DNA of 64,000 nt. Origin: an uncultured Prevotellaceae bacterium. Lineage in GTDB: Bacteria > Bacteroidota > Bacteroidia > Bacteroidales > Bacteroidaceae. The stretch covers positions 1 to 64,000 of the forward strand of contig CACYME010000017.1 of NCBI GenBank assembly GCA_902775475.1, read 5' to 3'. Under the pieces are notes generated by a model. That model was not told the DNA's origin. It ran no database searches and saw only the letters and a list, made by a program, of their open reading frames with translations. Below, in pieces: positions 51,749 to 59,548 of the stretch (position 1 is its first letter; each line of letters starts with the position of its first letter). The position numbers and the translations under genes were made by a program.

Positions 51749-52188
51749 AACAGCAAGAAATACAAACTCTCATAGACCGCTACCTCGACGGCGAGACCAC
51801 CAACGACGAGGAGCGCCGCCTGCGCCAGTACTTCGCCGAGACGCAGCTCGTGCCCCCCGAGTGGCGCCCCTACAAGGCCCTCTTCGCCTGGGAGCAGCGC
51901 GAAGCCCGTCAAGTATGTTGCGATGCCATCGCAACCCACCCCCACCGCCGCCATCGCCGCCTGGCCATCGCCGCCAGCCTCGCCGCCCTGCTGCTCGTGG
52001 GCGCTGGCGTCGCCACCACCCTGCTGCGCCAGCCCCAGCAGCCCGAGGCCACCCGCAACTATGCCGTCATCGACGGCCACATCACCACCGACGCCGCCCG
52101 CATTGCCCAGGAGGCCGAGGAGGCGCTGACGCTGGTGGCCACCACCGAGGAAGACACTTTCGAAGCACTAAACATCTTGGAGATATGA
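51745..52188 (+). CDS. Probable membrane anti-sigma factor
   Basis: 147 aa. The N-terminal soluble region (MKQQEIQTLIDRYLDGETTN) carries the short ALDGETTxEEE-like helix found in Bacteroidetes anti-sigma proteins. One transmembrane helix (LAIAASLAALLLVGAGVATTLL, about residues 74-95) is followed by a short periplasmic tail of about 50 residues. There is no FecR domain, so the sensing part is small. It overlaps the sigma gene and the next gene by four bases each (ATGA), giving strict coupling. Function is inferred from context. Confidence 0.72.
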   Translation: MKQQEIQTLIDRYLDGETTNDEERRLRQYFAETQLVPPEWRPYKALFAWEQREARQVCCDAIATHPHRRHRRLAIAASLAALLLVGAGVATTLLRQPQQPEATRNYAVIDGHITTDAARIAQEAEEALTLVATTEEDTFEALNILEI

Positions 52189-52622
52189 CCACGAAACGAA
52201 CCATCACTCTCATCCTGCTCCTGGTAGCCATCGCAACCAGCGCCTTAGCCCAGCAGGGACTGCACGTGGCCGACATCTTCAGCCGCTACGGCCACGAACG
52301 GGGCTGCAAGATGGTGGAGATGCACGACACCGAGCTGCACGGCTACGAGCTGAAGACCTACCAGAGTCTGACCTACCGCATCCACGGCGACGAGATTGCA
52401 CCGCTTTTAGAGGAAGACCGGCGGAAAGCGAAGAAGATACGCGAGGTGGTGAGCGACGGCCGCGTCAGCAGCGGCTACTACATCATGCCACCCACCGCCG
52501 AGGGCCTGAACCGCTACATCCTCTACTCGCAGAAGCAGGACAACAGCGGCGCCATCGTCTACATTGAGGGCAAGCTGGAGCCCGACGACATCCTGAAGCT
52601 TTGCTACCAGAGAAGAAAGTAA
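52185..52622 (+). CDS. Exported protein of unknown function in the sigma operon
   Basis: 145 aa from ATG 52185; an open frame extends upstream but only overlaps the anti-sigma gene. The signal peptide is MTTKRTITLILLLVAIATSA, cut near residue 22. The mature domain is about 120 residues with alternating charged strands (GCKMVEMHDTELHGYELKTY, SLTYRIHGDEIAPLLEEDRR). I recognise no named family with confidence. Coupling to the sigma and anti-sigma genes suggests it is a sensor partner or regulon member. Confidence 0.7.
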   Translation: MTTKRTITLILLLVAIATSALAQQGLHVADIFSRYGHERGCKMVEMHDTELHGYELKTYQSLTYRIHGDEIAPLLEEDRRKAKKIREVVSDGRVSSGYYIMPPTAEGLNRYILYSQKQDNSGAIVYIEGKLEPDDILKLCYQRRK

Positions 52623-52646
52623 AAACGGAAAAAAACAAAACGTATC

Positions 52647-53570
52647 ATGATTATGAAGAAACTATTCATCGCGGGCCTGCTGGCCCTGCCCTTGGGCATC
52701 ATGGCCGAAGAAGTGGCCGACACCACCGTCGTGTACAACGGCAAGCAGTTCGTCATCAGCGAGGACTCCGTGGAGACCCACATCAAAGTACTCGACAGCG
52801 ACGGAACAGAATGGAAGAAGTCGAAAGAAAGCACCTTCGCCAACAATCAGGAAGTGGAGCGCTTCTACGTCAGCTCGCCACTCTTCCCCGGCGGCAGTCA
52901 GCTCTACTCGTCGATGTATCCCACCATCTGGTGGGGTACGTCGTCCCTCAACACCCATCTCGCCACTAAAAGCGATAACGGCAGCATGGCCACCGACGGA
53001 CTGCACACCAAAGGGAGCTACGAGATTGGCTTCACTACGGCAGAGGCCATCATCCCCATCAACCGAAGTGGAACAATCCTGTTCTCAAATGCCGTCCAGG
53101 TCGTCTTCAGCCGATACAAGTTCCAGAACAGCGCCTTGCTCAGCAACGTGGGCCGTCACATCGCCTTTGAAGACCGCACCGCCGCCCCTGCATCGGCCAG
53201 CTACATGTCGGTGGCCTCGATGCGACTGCCATTCATGCTGGCTTGGGCACCCACGGTGAACTGGCCCAGCGACTGGCTCAACACGCAGTTCGGCCTGGCC
53301 ATCGTGCCCGAATACCGATTTGGCAAGGCTGCCTATCGCTTCGACCCCGAGGCTTTTGGCGACCCCATCAATCGCAGTCTGAAGATATACCACTGGGGAC
53401 TGAATGTTGACTTCAACATGGCAATGGGGCCCGTGAAGTTTGGTGTTTCCGTCGGGCTGCTCCCGCTGTTCAAGACCGTTGATGGCAAGAAGGCCTTCTA
53501 CGCGTCGCTCAATTTTGGAGTCAACATCGGCGAGCTGTTCAAGAAACGCAGCCACAACGGTAGTTTCTAA
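52647..53570 (+). CDS. Exported, probable outer-membrane protein in the sigma operon
   Basis: 307 aa. A start two codons later (52653) is equally possible. The signal peptide is MKKLFIAGLLALPLGIMA. An N-terminal region (VVYNGKQFVISEDSVETHIK) is followed by barrel-like strands (FSNAVQVVFSRYKFQNSALL, FGLAIVPEYRFGKAAYRFD, VKFGVSVGLLPLF). It ends in GSF, with a C-terminal Phe. No family recognised. It begins 24 bp after the previous gene, so it is the fourth member of the operon. Its stop codon overlaps that of the histidine kinase gene on the other strand. Confidence 0.7.
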   Translation: MIMKKLFIAGLLALPLGIMAEEVADTTVVYNGKQFVISEDSVETHIKVLDSDGTEWKKSKESTFANNQEVERFYVSSPLFPGGSQLYSSMYPTIWWGTSSLNTHLATKSDNGSMATDGLHTKGSYEIGFTTAEAIIPINRSGTILFSNAVQVVFSRYKFQNSALLSNVGRHIAFEDRTAAPASASYMSVASMRLPFMLAWAPTVNWPSDWLNTQFGLAIVPEYRFGKAAYRFDPEAFGDPINRSLKIYHWGLNVDFNMAMGPVKFGVSVGLLPLFKTVDGKKAFYASLNFGVNIGELFKKRSHNGSF

Positions 53571-54703
53571 CGCCGCAGCTCGATGCGGAAGGTCGTTCCG
53601 CGGCCCACCTCGCTCTGCTTGACGAAGATATGCCCGTGGTGATACTCCTCGACGATGCGCTTCGCCAGCGAGAGGCCGAGGCCCCAGCCACGCTTCTTCG
53701 TGGTGAATCCGGGGCGGAAGACGTTCTTCATGTTCTTCTTGCGGATGCCCTTGCCCGTGTCCACCACCTCCACGGCCACCGTGTCGCCCTCCTCGAGCAG
53801 CCAGAGGTCTATCTTCCCCGCCTGCCCCTCCATGGCGTCGACGGCGTTCTTGCACAGGTTCTCGATGACCCACTCGAAGAGCGAGGCGTTCATCTTCACG
53901 ATGACATCGTGGCCGGGATAGTGGCCGCGGATGCTCACCTTGCGCGACGTGCGCTTGTCCATGTAGGCGATGACGTGGTCGAGCACCTCCTGCATCGAGG
54001 CATCGACGGGCTCGGGCAGCGACCCTATCTTCGAGAAGCGCTCGGCGATGCGCTCCAGGCGCTTCACGTCCTGCTCCATCTCCGGTATCAGCTCGTCCTG
54101 CGGATAGCTCTCCTTCAGCATCTCCGTCCAGGCCATCAGGCTCGAGATGGGCGTGCCCAGCTGGTGCGCCGTCTCCTTCGACAGGCCCACCCACACCTTG
54201 TTCTGCTCGGCACGCTTCGACGAGAGCAGGGCGAAGATGGCCACGACGACGAAAATCATGACGATGCCCAGCTGCCAGTAGGGATACTGCGTGAGGCGCT
54301 TCAGCAGCGTCGACTCGTCGTAGCACACCAGCTGATAGTCCTCCTCGCCCAGGTCGATGCGGATGGTGTCGCCGGCTTGCCGCATTCTCCCGGCATATTC
54401 CCTCACGTGCACGCTGTCGCTGATGTTGCGATAGTCGGCCACGCTGCCGTCGGCGTTGGTCACCACGACGGGTATGGTGGTGTTGCCCTTGATGAAGTCA
54501 AGGGCCAGTGCGAGGCCGGCCTCGTCCTCAGCCTCATTGATGAACTTCATCGCCTTGGCCCAGAGGTCCATCTTCGACCGTTCCTCCTGCTTCAGGTCGT
54601 TCACCAGCTTGTGGCTCACCAGCAGCGAGGCGGCGGCAATGGCTATTGCCCCCACCACCAGGACGATTTTCACCTGGCGCATACGGTCGGTCCACTGCCT
54701 CAT
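53567..54703 (-). CDS. Sensor histidine kinase (orphan)
   Basis: 378 aa membrane kinase. TM1 is at about residues 10-30 and TM2 at about 140-160, enclosing a periplasmic sensor of about 110 residues. The H-box is KETAHQLGTPISSLMAWTEM with His as the phosphate acceptor. The ATPase domain has an N-box (NLCKNAVDAMEG), G1 DTGKGIRKKN, an F-box (FRPGFTTKK) and G2 GWGLGLSLAKRIV. No response regulator gene is adjacent, so it is an orphan here. It is one base after the upstream carboxypeptidase-regulatory-like gene on the same strand, so the pair is probably cotranscribed. Confidence 0.92.
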   Translation of the reverse strand: MRQWTDRMRQVKIVLVVGAIAIAAASLLVSHKLVNDLKQEERSKMDLWAKAMKFINEAEDEAGLALALDFIKGNTTIPVVVTNADGSVADYRNISDSVHVREYAGRMRQAGDTIRIDLGEEDYQLVCYDESTLLKRLTQYPYWQLGIVMIFVVVAIFALLSSKRAEQNKVWVGLSKETAHQLGTPISSLMAWTEMLKESYPQDELIPEMEQDVKRLERIAERFSKIGSLPEPVDASMQEVLDHVIAYMDKRTSRKVSIRGHYPGHDVIVKMNASLFEWVIENLCKNAVDAMEGQAGKIDLWLLEEGDTVAVEVVDTGKGIRKKNMKNVFRPGFTTKKRGWGLGLSLAKRIVEEYHHGHIFVKQSEVGRGTTFRIELRR

Positions 54704-54704
54704 G

Positions 54705-55217
54705 CTAATACTCTCTTAAAATGTCCTCGTGACGCTTCTTCCGCATAGCCTTCTTGTAGCCAGGCCGCCATTTCTTCGGCAGCAGCTTGGTCAGTACATC
54801 AAGCGAGATGCCGGCGGGCTTGCTGGGGTCAGCAGCGGCCAGCTGGGCCTCTTTGCGCTCCATGCGCAGGCGCTTGTTCAGCTCTTTCAGCCGTTCGTCC
54901 TCCACCATGCCCTTGCCGAAGACGACAACCTCCTTCAGGTTCAGCAGCTTCGAAATGATATAGATGGTGTCGCCGCCCACCTCGTCCATGTTGACGATGC
55001 GACTCTCGTAGTTCACGTGGGAGAAGACCAGCGTGCGCACGCTGTCAGTCAGGGTGAAACGCCCCAGCGAGTCGGTGAGCACGGCGTGGCTCATGCCCTG
55101 CACGCTGACCTGAGCCACGGGCAGTTCCGTCTCCAGGTCGGCCACCACAAGCTGTTTCTGCGAAAAGGCAGAAAGCACGCCCATAGTCATCCACAAAATG
55201 ATGAGCCAGCGTTTCAT
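54705..55217 (-). CDS. Exported protein with carboxypeptidase-regulatory-like domain
   Basis: 170 aa from ATG 55217 (MKRWLIILWMTMGVLSAFSQ); the frame opens at TTG 55226. The signal peptide ends near residue 20. Residues of about 22-100 form a CarboxypepD_reg-like beta-sandwich (VVADLETELPVAQVSVQG, TDSLGRFTLTDSVRTLVF), as found at the N-terminus of TonB receptors. The C-terminal third is basic and helical (KELNKRLRMERKEAQLAAAD, KKWRPGYKKAMRKKRHEDIL). A -7 box only 6 nt before the ATG predicts a leaderless mRNA. Pairing with the histidine kinase gene suggests a role in its signal input, but this is inference. Confidence 0.75.
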   Translation of the reverse strand: MKRWLIILWMTMGVLSAFSQKQLVVADLETELPVAQVSVQGMSHAVLTDSLGRFTLTDSVRTLVFSHVNYESRIVNMDEVGGDTIYIISKLLNLKEVVVFGKGMVEDERLKELNKRLRMERKEAQLAAADPSKPAGISLDVLTKLLPKKWRPGYKKAMRKKRHEDILREY

Positions 55218-55223
55218 CTGCTG

Positions 55224-55231
55224 CAAAAGTA
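55224..55231 (-). promoter_or_regulatory. -7 box TACTTTTG, leaderless layout
   Basis: TAnnTTTG on the minus strand followed by CAGCAG and then the ATG at 55217. Confidence 0.65.
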
Positions 55232-55367
55232 GGCAGAAAACCCCGCCCCCGCAAATTCTTTATGCAAATTTAAGCACTATTCGCACACGTTTGCAGATTT
55301 GAAACAGTTTCCGAATTAGGGTGTCCAATTTGATGTACCATAGCTAATAGTGGCAGGCCCCACCCCT

Positions 55368-55557
55368 GTTCTCAGCAGGGAAGGCAGCGGCCGCTGCCAT
55401 TGTTTTTCCCGCCCGCTGCCGTTATTGGCAGCGGCCGCTGCCAATATCGTCGCCGTCCGCTGCCAACGGAAAAGGCGTGGCTTTTTTCCCGCTCTGGTGT
55501 GGCCTGGTCCCCATTTGTCGCCGCCTTTTTCCGCTCATCCCTACTGCTGTGGGGAAG
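55368..55557. mobile_element. MITE-like element, copy B
   Basis: Shares its left half (GTTCTC, GCAGCGG/CCGCTGCC hairpin) and right core (GGAAAAGGCG, TGTGGCCTG, CCCCATTTGT) with copy A at 7251-7386, but carries about 40 bp of extra GGCAGCGGCCGCTGCC-type hairpin in the middle. The terminal inverted repeats of copy A are not seen here, so the ends are uncertain. Confidence 0.6.
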
Positions 55558-55656
55558 CGAGAGGGCTTTCGAACTGCTTGGCTTTTCTTTGTGCGCAATA
55601 AAATAGAATAATGTGCAAAAAATCGCAGTAGTTTCTTTTTTCTGCAAAAATATCAC

Positions 55657-55664
55657 TAACTTTG
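55657..55664 (+). promoter_or_regulatory. -7 box TAACTTTG upstream of a broken gene
   Basis: Exact box, 26 nt before the ATG at 55691. The promoter looks intact although the gene behind it is cut short. Confidence 0.6.
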
Positions 55665-55690
55665 CGCCAAAATTTCAAAACAATTCGAAT

Positions 55691-55780
55691 ATGGACTTGA
55701 CAATTTCAATGAACACGGTGCTGAATTTCCTCCACTCAATGGCACTCTCGACGAGCAACAAGCAATGGCTCGCAACTTGA
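55691..55780 (+). pseudogene. Truncated small gene (29 codons left)
   Basis: From the ATG the frame reads MDLTISMNTVLNFLHSMALS and nine more residues to TGA. The sequence resembles the start of small Bacteroidales proteins I recall as MNTVLN...LS..NKQWLA, but ends abruptly where low-GC DNA begins (about 55775). The intact promoter suggests that a small gene was interrupted by the incoming island. It could alternatively be a genuine 29-aa peptide. Confidence 0.4.
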
Positions 55781-55975
55781 AGCAAACACTCCAATACCAA
55801 TACTTGTACATAAATCACCAATCTCTGCCTTAACAACCGTTGGTTTATATTCATTCGTCATTGTATCTGTAAGTTCACCACTTCCATCAATTTCAACGGT
55901 TGAACCATCATTAAGAGTTAGCATACAGAAGAATGGCGGCACGTAAGGGTTATAGTGTACCTCACTCCTATCCAC
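55736..55975 (-). pseudogene. Fragment of a leucine-rich-repeat (BspA-like) surface protein
   Basis: Frame of 79 codons starting at GTG 55975; the open frame extends upstream to about 56011 without an ATG start. The middle (LTLNDGSTVEIDGSGELTDT, then KAEIGDLCTSIGIGVF) resembles the start of LRR_5/BspA-type repeat proteins as I recall them. The last 14 residues come from reading across the boundary into antisense of the truncated plus-strand gene, so the true 3' part is missing. No signal peptide is visible. It is best read as a decayed segment carried with the low-GC island. Confidence 0.4.
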
Positions 55976-55999
55976 ACAGTAAGATACGTTAGGTTTATC

Positions 56000-56026
56000 A
56001 GTGACTACGAATTATTCGTAGTCACT
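56000..56026. terminator. 12-bp-stem palindrome in the low-GC island
   Basis: AGTGACTACGAA (56000-56011) pairs perfectly with TTCGTAGTCACT (56015-56026) around TTA. It may be a terminator or a recombination-site remnant; its direction is unclear. Confidence 0.5.
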
Positions 56027-56164
56027 ATGATTCTCGAATAGTTTTAGATATTTCATATTTTTTACATATATTTTCTAAATAAATATCTGAATAAATTTGT
56101 TTATTCAATTATTATCTGTAATTTCGCAGCAAAATCGATATTTATATGAAAATATGGTATCAAG

Positions 56165-56776
56165 ATGAAACAGTTAATTATATTAACAGAGAGTGATTTA
56201 CATAACATAGTAAAACGAGTAATAGATGAAGCACTCGATGAACACGGCATAGGGTTAGTAGGTAGGCATCAAGCTGCTGCCGACAATTTGAATAATAGAC
56301 ATAGACTTGGGCAACGATTCAGAAGACAGCCAAATGGACGAATACAGAACAACAAAGTTAGATTCAATACAGCAAAGCAACAAATAAAACAAGAAATTAT
56401 GGAAGAATTCATTAAAGAGTTTGGGCAAGAAGGTGTAAACTTAACTTGTTCGTGTTGGTATTTTAAGACATATGCATATGAGTTTACTTTTCATATGAGA
56501 GGAATCGAACAAATTAATACTCGCAATTTCTCAATCTACGGAGATATTGTCAGCATAGATGATTCTAACCTTGCACAGACGCTGAAAGGGGCTATTGTAC
56601 CTAAAGAATTGATGAATGTTGTTCTTGTTTATAATTTAGCAAACAGAACAATGAGTTTTACCTCAAAGAAAAGTGGTTTAGTTATAAAACCTGAAGATGA
56701 AGGAGAAGATGGTTGGTCAAGATTATTAGGACTTGTTGGTGATTTCAATTCTGCTTATATGAAAACAGCACGATAA
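56165..56776 (+). CDS. Orphan low-GC gene of unknown function
   Basis: 203 aa. It begins MKQLIILTESDLHNIVKRVI, a pattern (LTESDLxxIVK) that I associate with hypothetical proteins of Bacteroides phages and mobile elements. The middle is Arg/Asn/Gln-rich (RHRLGQRFRRQPNGRIQNNK). The C-terminal 120 residues look like a folded domain (NLTCSCWYFKTYAYEFTFHM, NVVLVYNLANRTMSFTSKKS). No catalytic motif is seen and there is no signal peptide. Codon use is markedly A/T-rich compared with birA next door, a sign of recent acquisition. A possible promoter variant TAATTTCG lies about 40 bp upstream. Confidence 0.65.
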   Translation: MKQLIILTESDLHNIVKRVIDEALDEHGIGLVGRHQAAADNLNNRHRLGQRFRRQPNGRIQNNKVRFNTAKQQIKQEIMEEFIKEFGQEGVNLTCSCWYFKTYAYEFTFHMRGIEQINTRNFSIYGDIVSIDDSNLAQTLKGAIVPKELMNVVLVYNLANRTMSFTSKKSGLVIKPEDEGEDGWSRLLGLVGDFNSAYMKTAR

Positions 56777-56869
56777 ACAAAATGCAGCCATTTCTGACTG
56801 CATTTCCTATTTATTGGGGTCTAATTCTATATAGTTGCCAATAAATTTGGCTTTTCGCTCGACTTTTAG

Positions 56870-56877
56870 TAACTTTG
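56870..56877 (+). promoter_or_regulatory. -7 box TAACTTTG for birA, leaderless layout
   Basis: Exact box; the birA ATG at 56885 follows after 7 nt. Confidence 0.7.
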
Positions 56878-56884
56878 TGCCCAA

Positions 56885-57610
56885 ATGACAATCAAGACGA
56901 TTCATATAGCAGAAACAGACTCCACCAACTCCTGGCTGAAGGCCAACGGAGGCGAGGAGGACGTTCTGGCCTGGACGGACTACCAGACGGCGGGCCGGGG
57001 CTGCGGCACGAACACATGGGAGAGTGAGGTGGGAAAGAACCTGCTGTTCTCCGTGCTCTACCACCCGCAGAACGTGCCAGCCCCCCAGCAGTTCATCCTG
57101 TCGATGGCTAACGCGCTGGCCATCAAGGAGGCCCTCGACGCGTACGCGGACGACATCATGGTGAAATGGCCCAACGACATCTACTGGCACGACCGCAAGC
57201 TGGCAGGCACGCTCATAGAGACGAGCCTGATGGGAGGCACCGTGAAGACCTGCATACTGGGCACTGGGCTGAACGTGAACCAACGCGTGTTCCACAGCGA
57301 TGCGCCCAACCCTGTGTCACTCTGCCAGATGCTGGGCCACGAGGTGGACCGCGAGGAGTTGCTACAGCTGGTCATCAATCGCCTTGAGGACTACATGGAC
57401 GCGGTGGAGAGCGGACAATGGGCCTCCATCAGAACGAGCTACCGCGCCTGCCTCTACCGCAGGGACGGACGTGAGCACCTGTTCAAGCGTCCGCAGGGCG
57501 ACGCGCTGCCCTACGTGCTGAATACCGTCGACGACGACGGCACACTGGTGCTGCTCCGCGACGGCCAGAAAGAGCGCTTCGGCTTCAAGGAAATACAATT
57601 TATCCTATAA
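56885..57610 (+). CDS. birA: Biotin--[acetyl-CoA-carboxylase] ligase
   Basis: 241 aa, the short (class I) form without an N-terminal DNA-binding domain, so it attaches biotin to carboxyl-carrier proteins but should not act as repressor. The biotinyl-AMP loop is QTAGRGCGTNTWES, followed by KWPNDIYWHDRKLAGTLIET with the catalytic lysine and GLNVNQ. The small C-terminal domain is intact. It is 8 bp before pyrH on the same strand. The promoter box is only 7 nt before the ATG. Confidence 0.93.
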   Translation: MTIKTIHIAETDSTNSWLKANGGEEDVLAWTDYQTAGRGCGTNTWESEVGKNLLFSVLYHPQNVPAPQQFILSMANALAIKEALDAYADDIMVKWPNDIYWHDRKLAGTLIETSLMGGTVKTCILGTGLNVNQRVFHSDAPNPVSLCQMLGHEVDREELLQLVINRLEDYMDAVESGQWASIRTSYRACLYRRDGREHLFKRPQGDALPYVLNTVDDDGTLVLLRDGQKERFGFKEIQFIL

Positions 57611-57618
57611 ATAATATA

Positions 57619-58335
57619 ATGTATATGGCACGATTCAAAAGAATTCTATTGAAACTATCAGGCGAGAGCCTGATGGGCAAGCAGGGTCACGGCATCGACC
57701 CTGAGCGGCTGGGCGACTATGCCCGCCAGATTAAGGAAGTGCACGAGCTGGGCGTGCAGATAGGCATCGTCATCGGCGGCGGCAACATCTTCCGCGGACT
57801 GAGCGGCTCGCAGAAAGGCTTCGACCGCGTGAAGGGCGACCAGATGGGCATGTGCGCCACGGTCATCAACTCGCTGGCCCTCTCGTCGGCCCTCGACGCC
57901 GTGGGAGTGAAGAACAAGGTGCTGACGGCCATCCGCATGGAGCCCATCGGCGAGTTCTACTCGAAGTGGAAGGCCATCGAAGCGATGGAACAGGGTCAGG
58001 TGTGCATCTTCAGCGCCGGAACGGGCCAGCCCTATTTCACCACCGACACGGGCTCGAGCCTGCGCGGCGTGGAGATAGAGGCCGACGTGATGCTGAAGGG
58101 CACTCGCGTGGACGGCGTCTATACCGCCGACCCGGAGAAGGACCCCACGGCCACGAAGTTCAGCGAGATTACCTACAAGGAGGTGCTCAACCGCGGACTG
58201 AAGGTGATGGACCTCTCAGCCATCTGCATGTGTCAGGACAACAACCTGCCCATCTACGTCTTCAATATGGACGTCGTAGGCAACCTGATGAAGGTGATGC
58301 AGGGCGAGGACATCGGCACGCTCGTGCACCCGTGA
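57619..58335 (+). CDS. pyrH: UMP kinase
   Basis: 238 aa (ATG 57619; MARFKRILLKLSGESLMG at 57625 is the conserved beginning and an equally good start). It phosphorylates UMP to UDP with ATP in pyrimidine synthesis. The amino-acid-kinase fold shows KLSGESLMG, VIGGGNIFRGL, DQMGMCATVINSLAL, FSAGTGQPYFTTDT and GTRVDGVYTADPEKDP. Length is typical. It probably shares a transcript with birA. Confidence 0.96.
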   Translation: MYMARFKRILLKLSGESLMGKQGHGIDPERLGDYARQIKEVHELGVQIGIVIGGGNIFRGLSGSQKGFDRVKGDQMGMCATVINSLALSSALDAVGVKNKVLTAIRMEPIGEFYSKWKAIEAMEQGQVCIFSAGTGQPYFTTDTGSSLRGVEIEADVMLKGTRVDGVYTADPEKDPTATKFSEITYKEVLNRGLKVMDLSAICMCQDNNLPIYVFNMDVVGNLMKVMQGEDIGTLVHP

Positions 58336-58434
58336 AAAAAAGGCCTACCCCCTCCCAAAGGGATGGGGATATATAGACCATTCCTCATCCCTCATCCCCG
58401 ACCACTCCCTCTCCGCGGGGGGAAAGGCCAGGAG
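58336..58434. repeat. GC-rich repeat/hairpin region between convergent pyrH and DUF4834 genes
   Basis: AAAGGCCTACCCC near 58342 faces GGGGGGAAAGGCC near 58417, with CTCATCCC repeats between. It is the same class of C/G-run intergenic element as 883-910 and 43518-43540, and probably the transcription stop for both genes. Confidence 0.5.
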
Positions 58435-58749
58435 TTAGTTCTCAGTATAGTCCACATATTCGCCCTCGTCGGGGGCGAATATTTTTTTGTTGGCCTGCTC
58501 GGGCGAGCGGCGGTCGATGATGGTCACGCCGTCGCTGGTGCGGGTGCTGCGCCCGCTGGCGGCACTGTCGTCGCCGGCGCTGCCGTCGGTGGTAAAGCGC
58601 GTGTCCCAGCGGAAGCGGCTCTTCGGCGGCAAGCCGAAAAGGCGCCTGACAAGGTCGACGCCCTTGCTCAGCAGGAGCATGCCCACCAGGAGCACCACCA
58701 CAATGACGAGGAGCAGGGCGAAGAGGAGGAACGAGAGCAGCGACAGCAT
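58435..58749 (-). CDS. DUF4834 family membrane protein
   Basis: 104 aa. One N-terminal transmembrane helix (LLSFLLFALLLVIVVVLLVG) is followed by a cytoplasmic or periplasmic polar tail with DRRSPEQANKKIFAPDEGEY. It matches DUF4834, a Bacteroidetes family commonly downstream of pssA. Function unknown; the position suggests a link with phospholipid synthesis or membrane organisation. It starts 12 bp after pssA ends. Confidence 0.78.
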   Translation of the reverse strand: MLSLLSFLLFALLLVIVVVLLVGMLLLSKGVDLVRRLFGLPPKSRFRWDTRFTTDGSAGDDSAASGRSTRTSDGVTIIDRRSPEQANKKIFAPDEGEYVDYTEN

Positions 58750-58761
58750 GGCAGCGCAGAT

Positions 58762-59469
58762 TTACGAAGGACTTTGGCGGTAGTTGACGAAGATGCTCAG
58801 CGCCACATACCACGCCACGACGATGGTCACGCCACGCACAAGAGCCACACCGGCCACGCCCAGGCAAACAAAGAGCGCGACCGAGGAGAGCACGAAGATG
58901 TACTTCACCTCGTTGCCACGCCATCCCCAGGTCTTGAACTTCAGTGCAAACATGGGAATCTCGCTCACCAGCAGATAGCAGCTGAGCAGCATCAGCACAA
59001 ACAGGATGACGGGCATGGAGGGCAGCACCAACATCTCGTATTCCCAGCCCACGATGAGTGACGACCAAAAGAGGGCGTTGGCCGGAGTGGGCAGCCCGAT
59101 GAAGCCCACCGTCTGCCGCTCGTCGAGGTTGAACTTCGCCAGGCGCAGGGCTGAGAAAGCAGCCATGAGAAAGGCAGCAAAGTCAACCCACCGCGGCATG
59201 GCGTGGGAAAAATGGCCCAAGTAGGTGAAGAGCATGGCCGAGGGGGCCACGCCAAAGGTCACCACGTCGGCCAGCGAGTCGAGTTCCTTACCAATGGGCG
59301 AGCTGACGTGAAGCAGGCGTGCCGCCATGCCATCGAAGAAGTCGAACACGGCACCAACAATGATGACAATGAAGGCAAAGGGAGTCATGCCATAGAGAGC
59401 CAAAGTAGTGGCGATGCAGCCTGAGATGAGGTTGCAGCAGGTGATGGCGTTGGGGATGTGCTTTTTCAA
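58762..59469 (-). CDS. pssA: CDP-diacylglycerol--serine O-phosphatidyltransferase
   Basis: 235 aa integral membrane enzyme that joins serine to CDP-diacylglycerol to make phosphatidylserine. The CDP-alcohol phosphotransferase signature is complete: DFFDGMAARLLHVSSPIG, then KELDSLAD. About seven hydrophobic helices. The start is TTG 59469 (MKKHIPNAITCCNLISGC); an in-frame TGA lies two codons upstream, so no ATG is available, which may lower expression. It lies between psd and the DUF4834 gene, a compact phosphatidylethanolamine pathway. Confidence 0.93.
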   Translation of the reverse strand: MKKHIPNAITCCNLISGCIATTLALYGMTPFAFIVIIVGAVFDFFDGMAARLLHVSSPIGKELDSLADVVTFGVAPSAMLFTYLGHFSHAMPRWVDFAAFLMAAFSALRLAKFNLDERQTVGFIGLPTPANALFWSSLIVGWEYEMLVLPSMPVILFVLMLLSCYLLVSEIPMFALKFKTWGWRGNEVKYIFVLSSVALFVCLGVAGVALVRGVTIVVAWYVALSIFVNYRQSPS

Positions 59470-59503
59470 GATTCAGAAGTTAGGAGTTAGAATGACGAAA
59501 TAG

Positions 59504-59535
59504 CGATATAACGGTATGTCGATATAACGATATGA
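59504..59535. repeat. 16-bp tandem repeat in the psd-pssA gap
   Basis: CGATATAACGGTATGT (59504) and CGATATAACGATATGA (59520) are adjacent and differ by two bases. The motif resembles the GGTATAT/ATATACC array upstream of clpP. Confidence 0.75.
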
Positions 59536-59548
59536 CAATCCTTCAGGA

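Noticed and set aside
56807-57295. 162-codon minus frame opposite birA
   Set aside because: Antisense to a clear biotin ligase, without motifs of its own.
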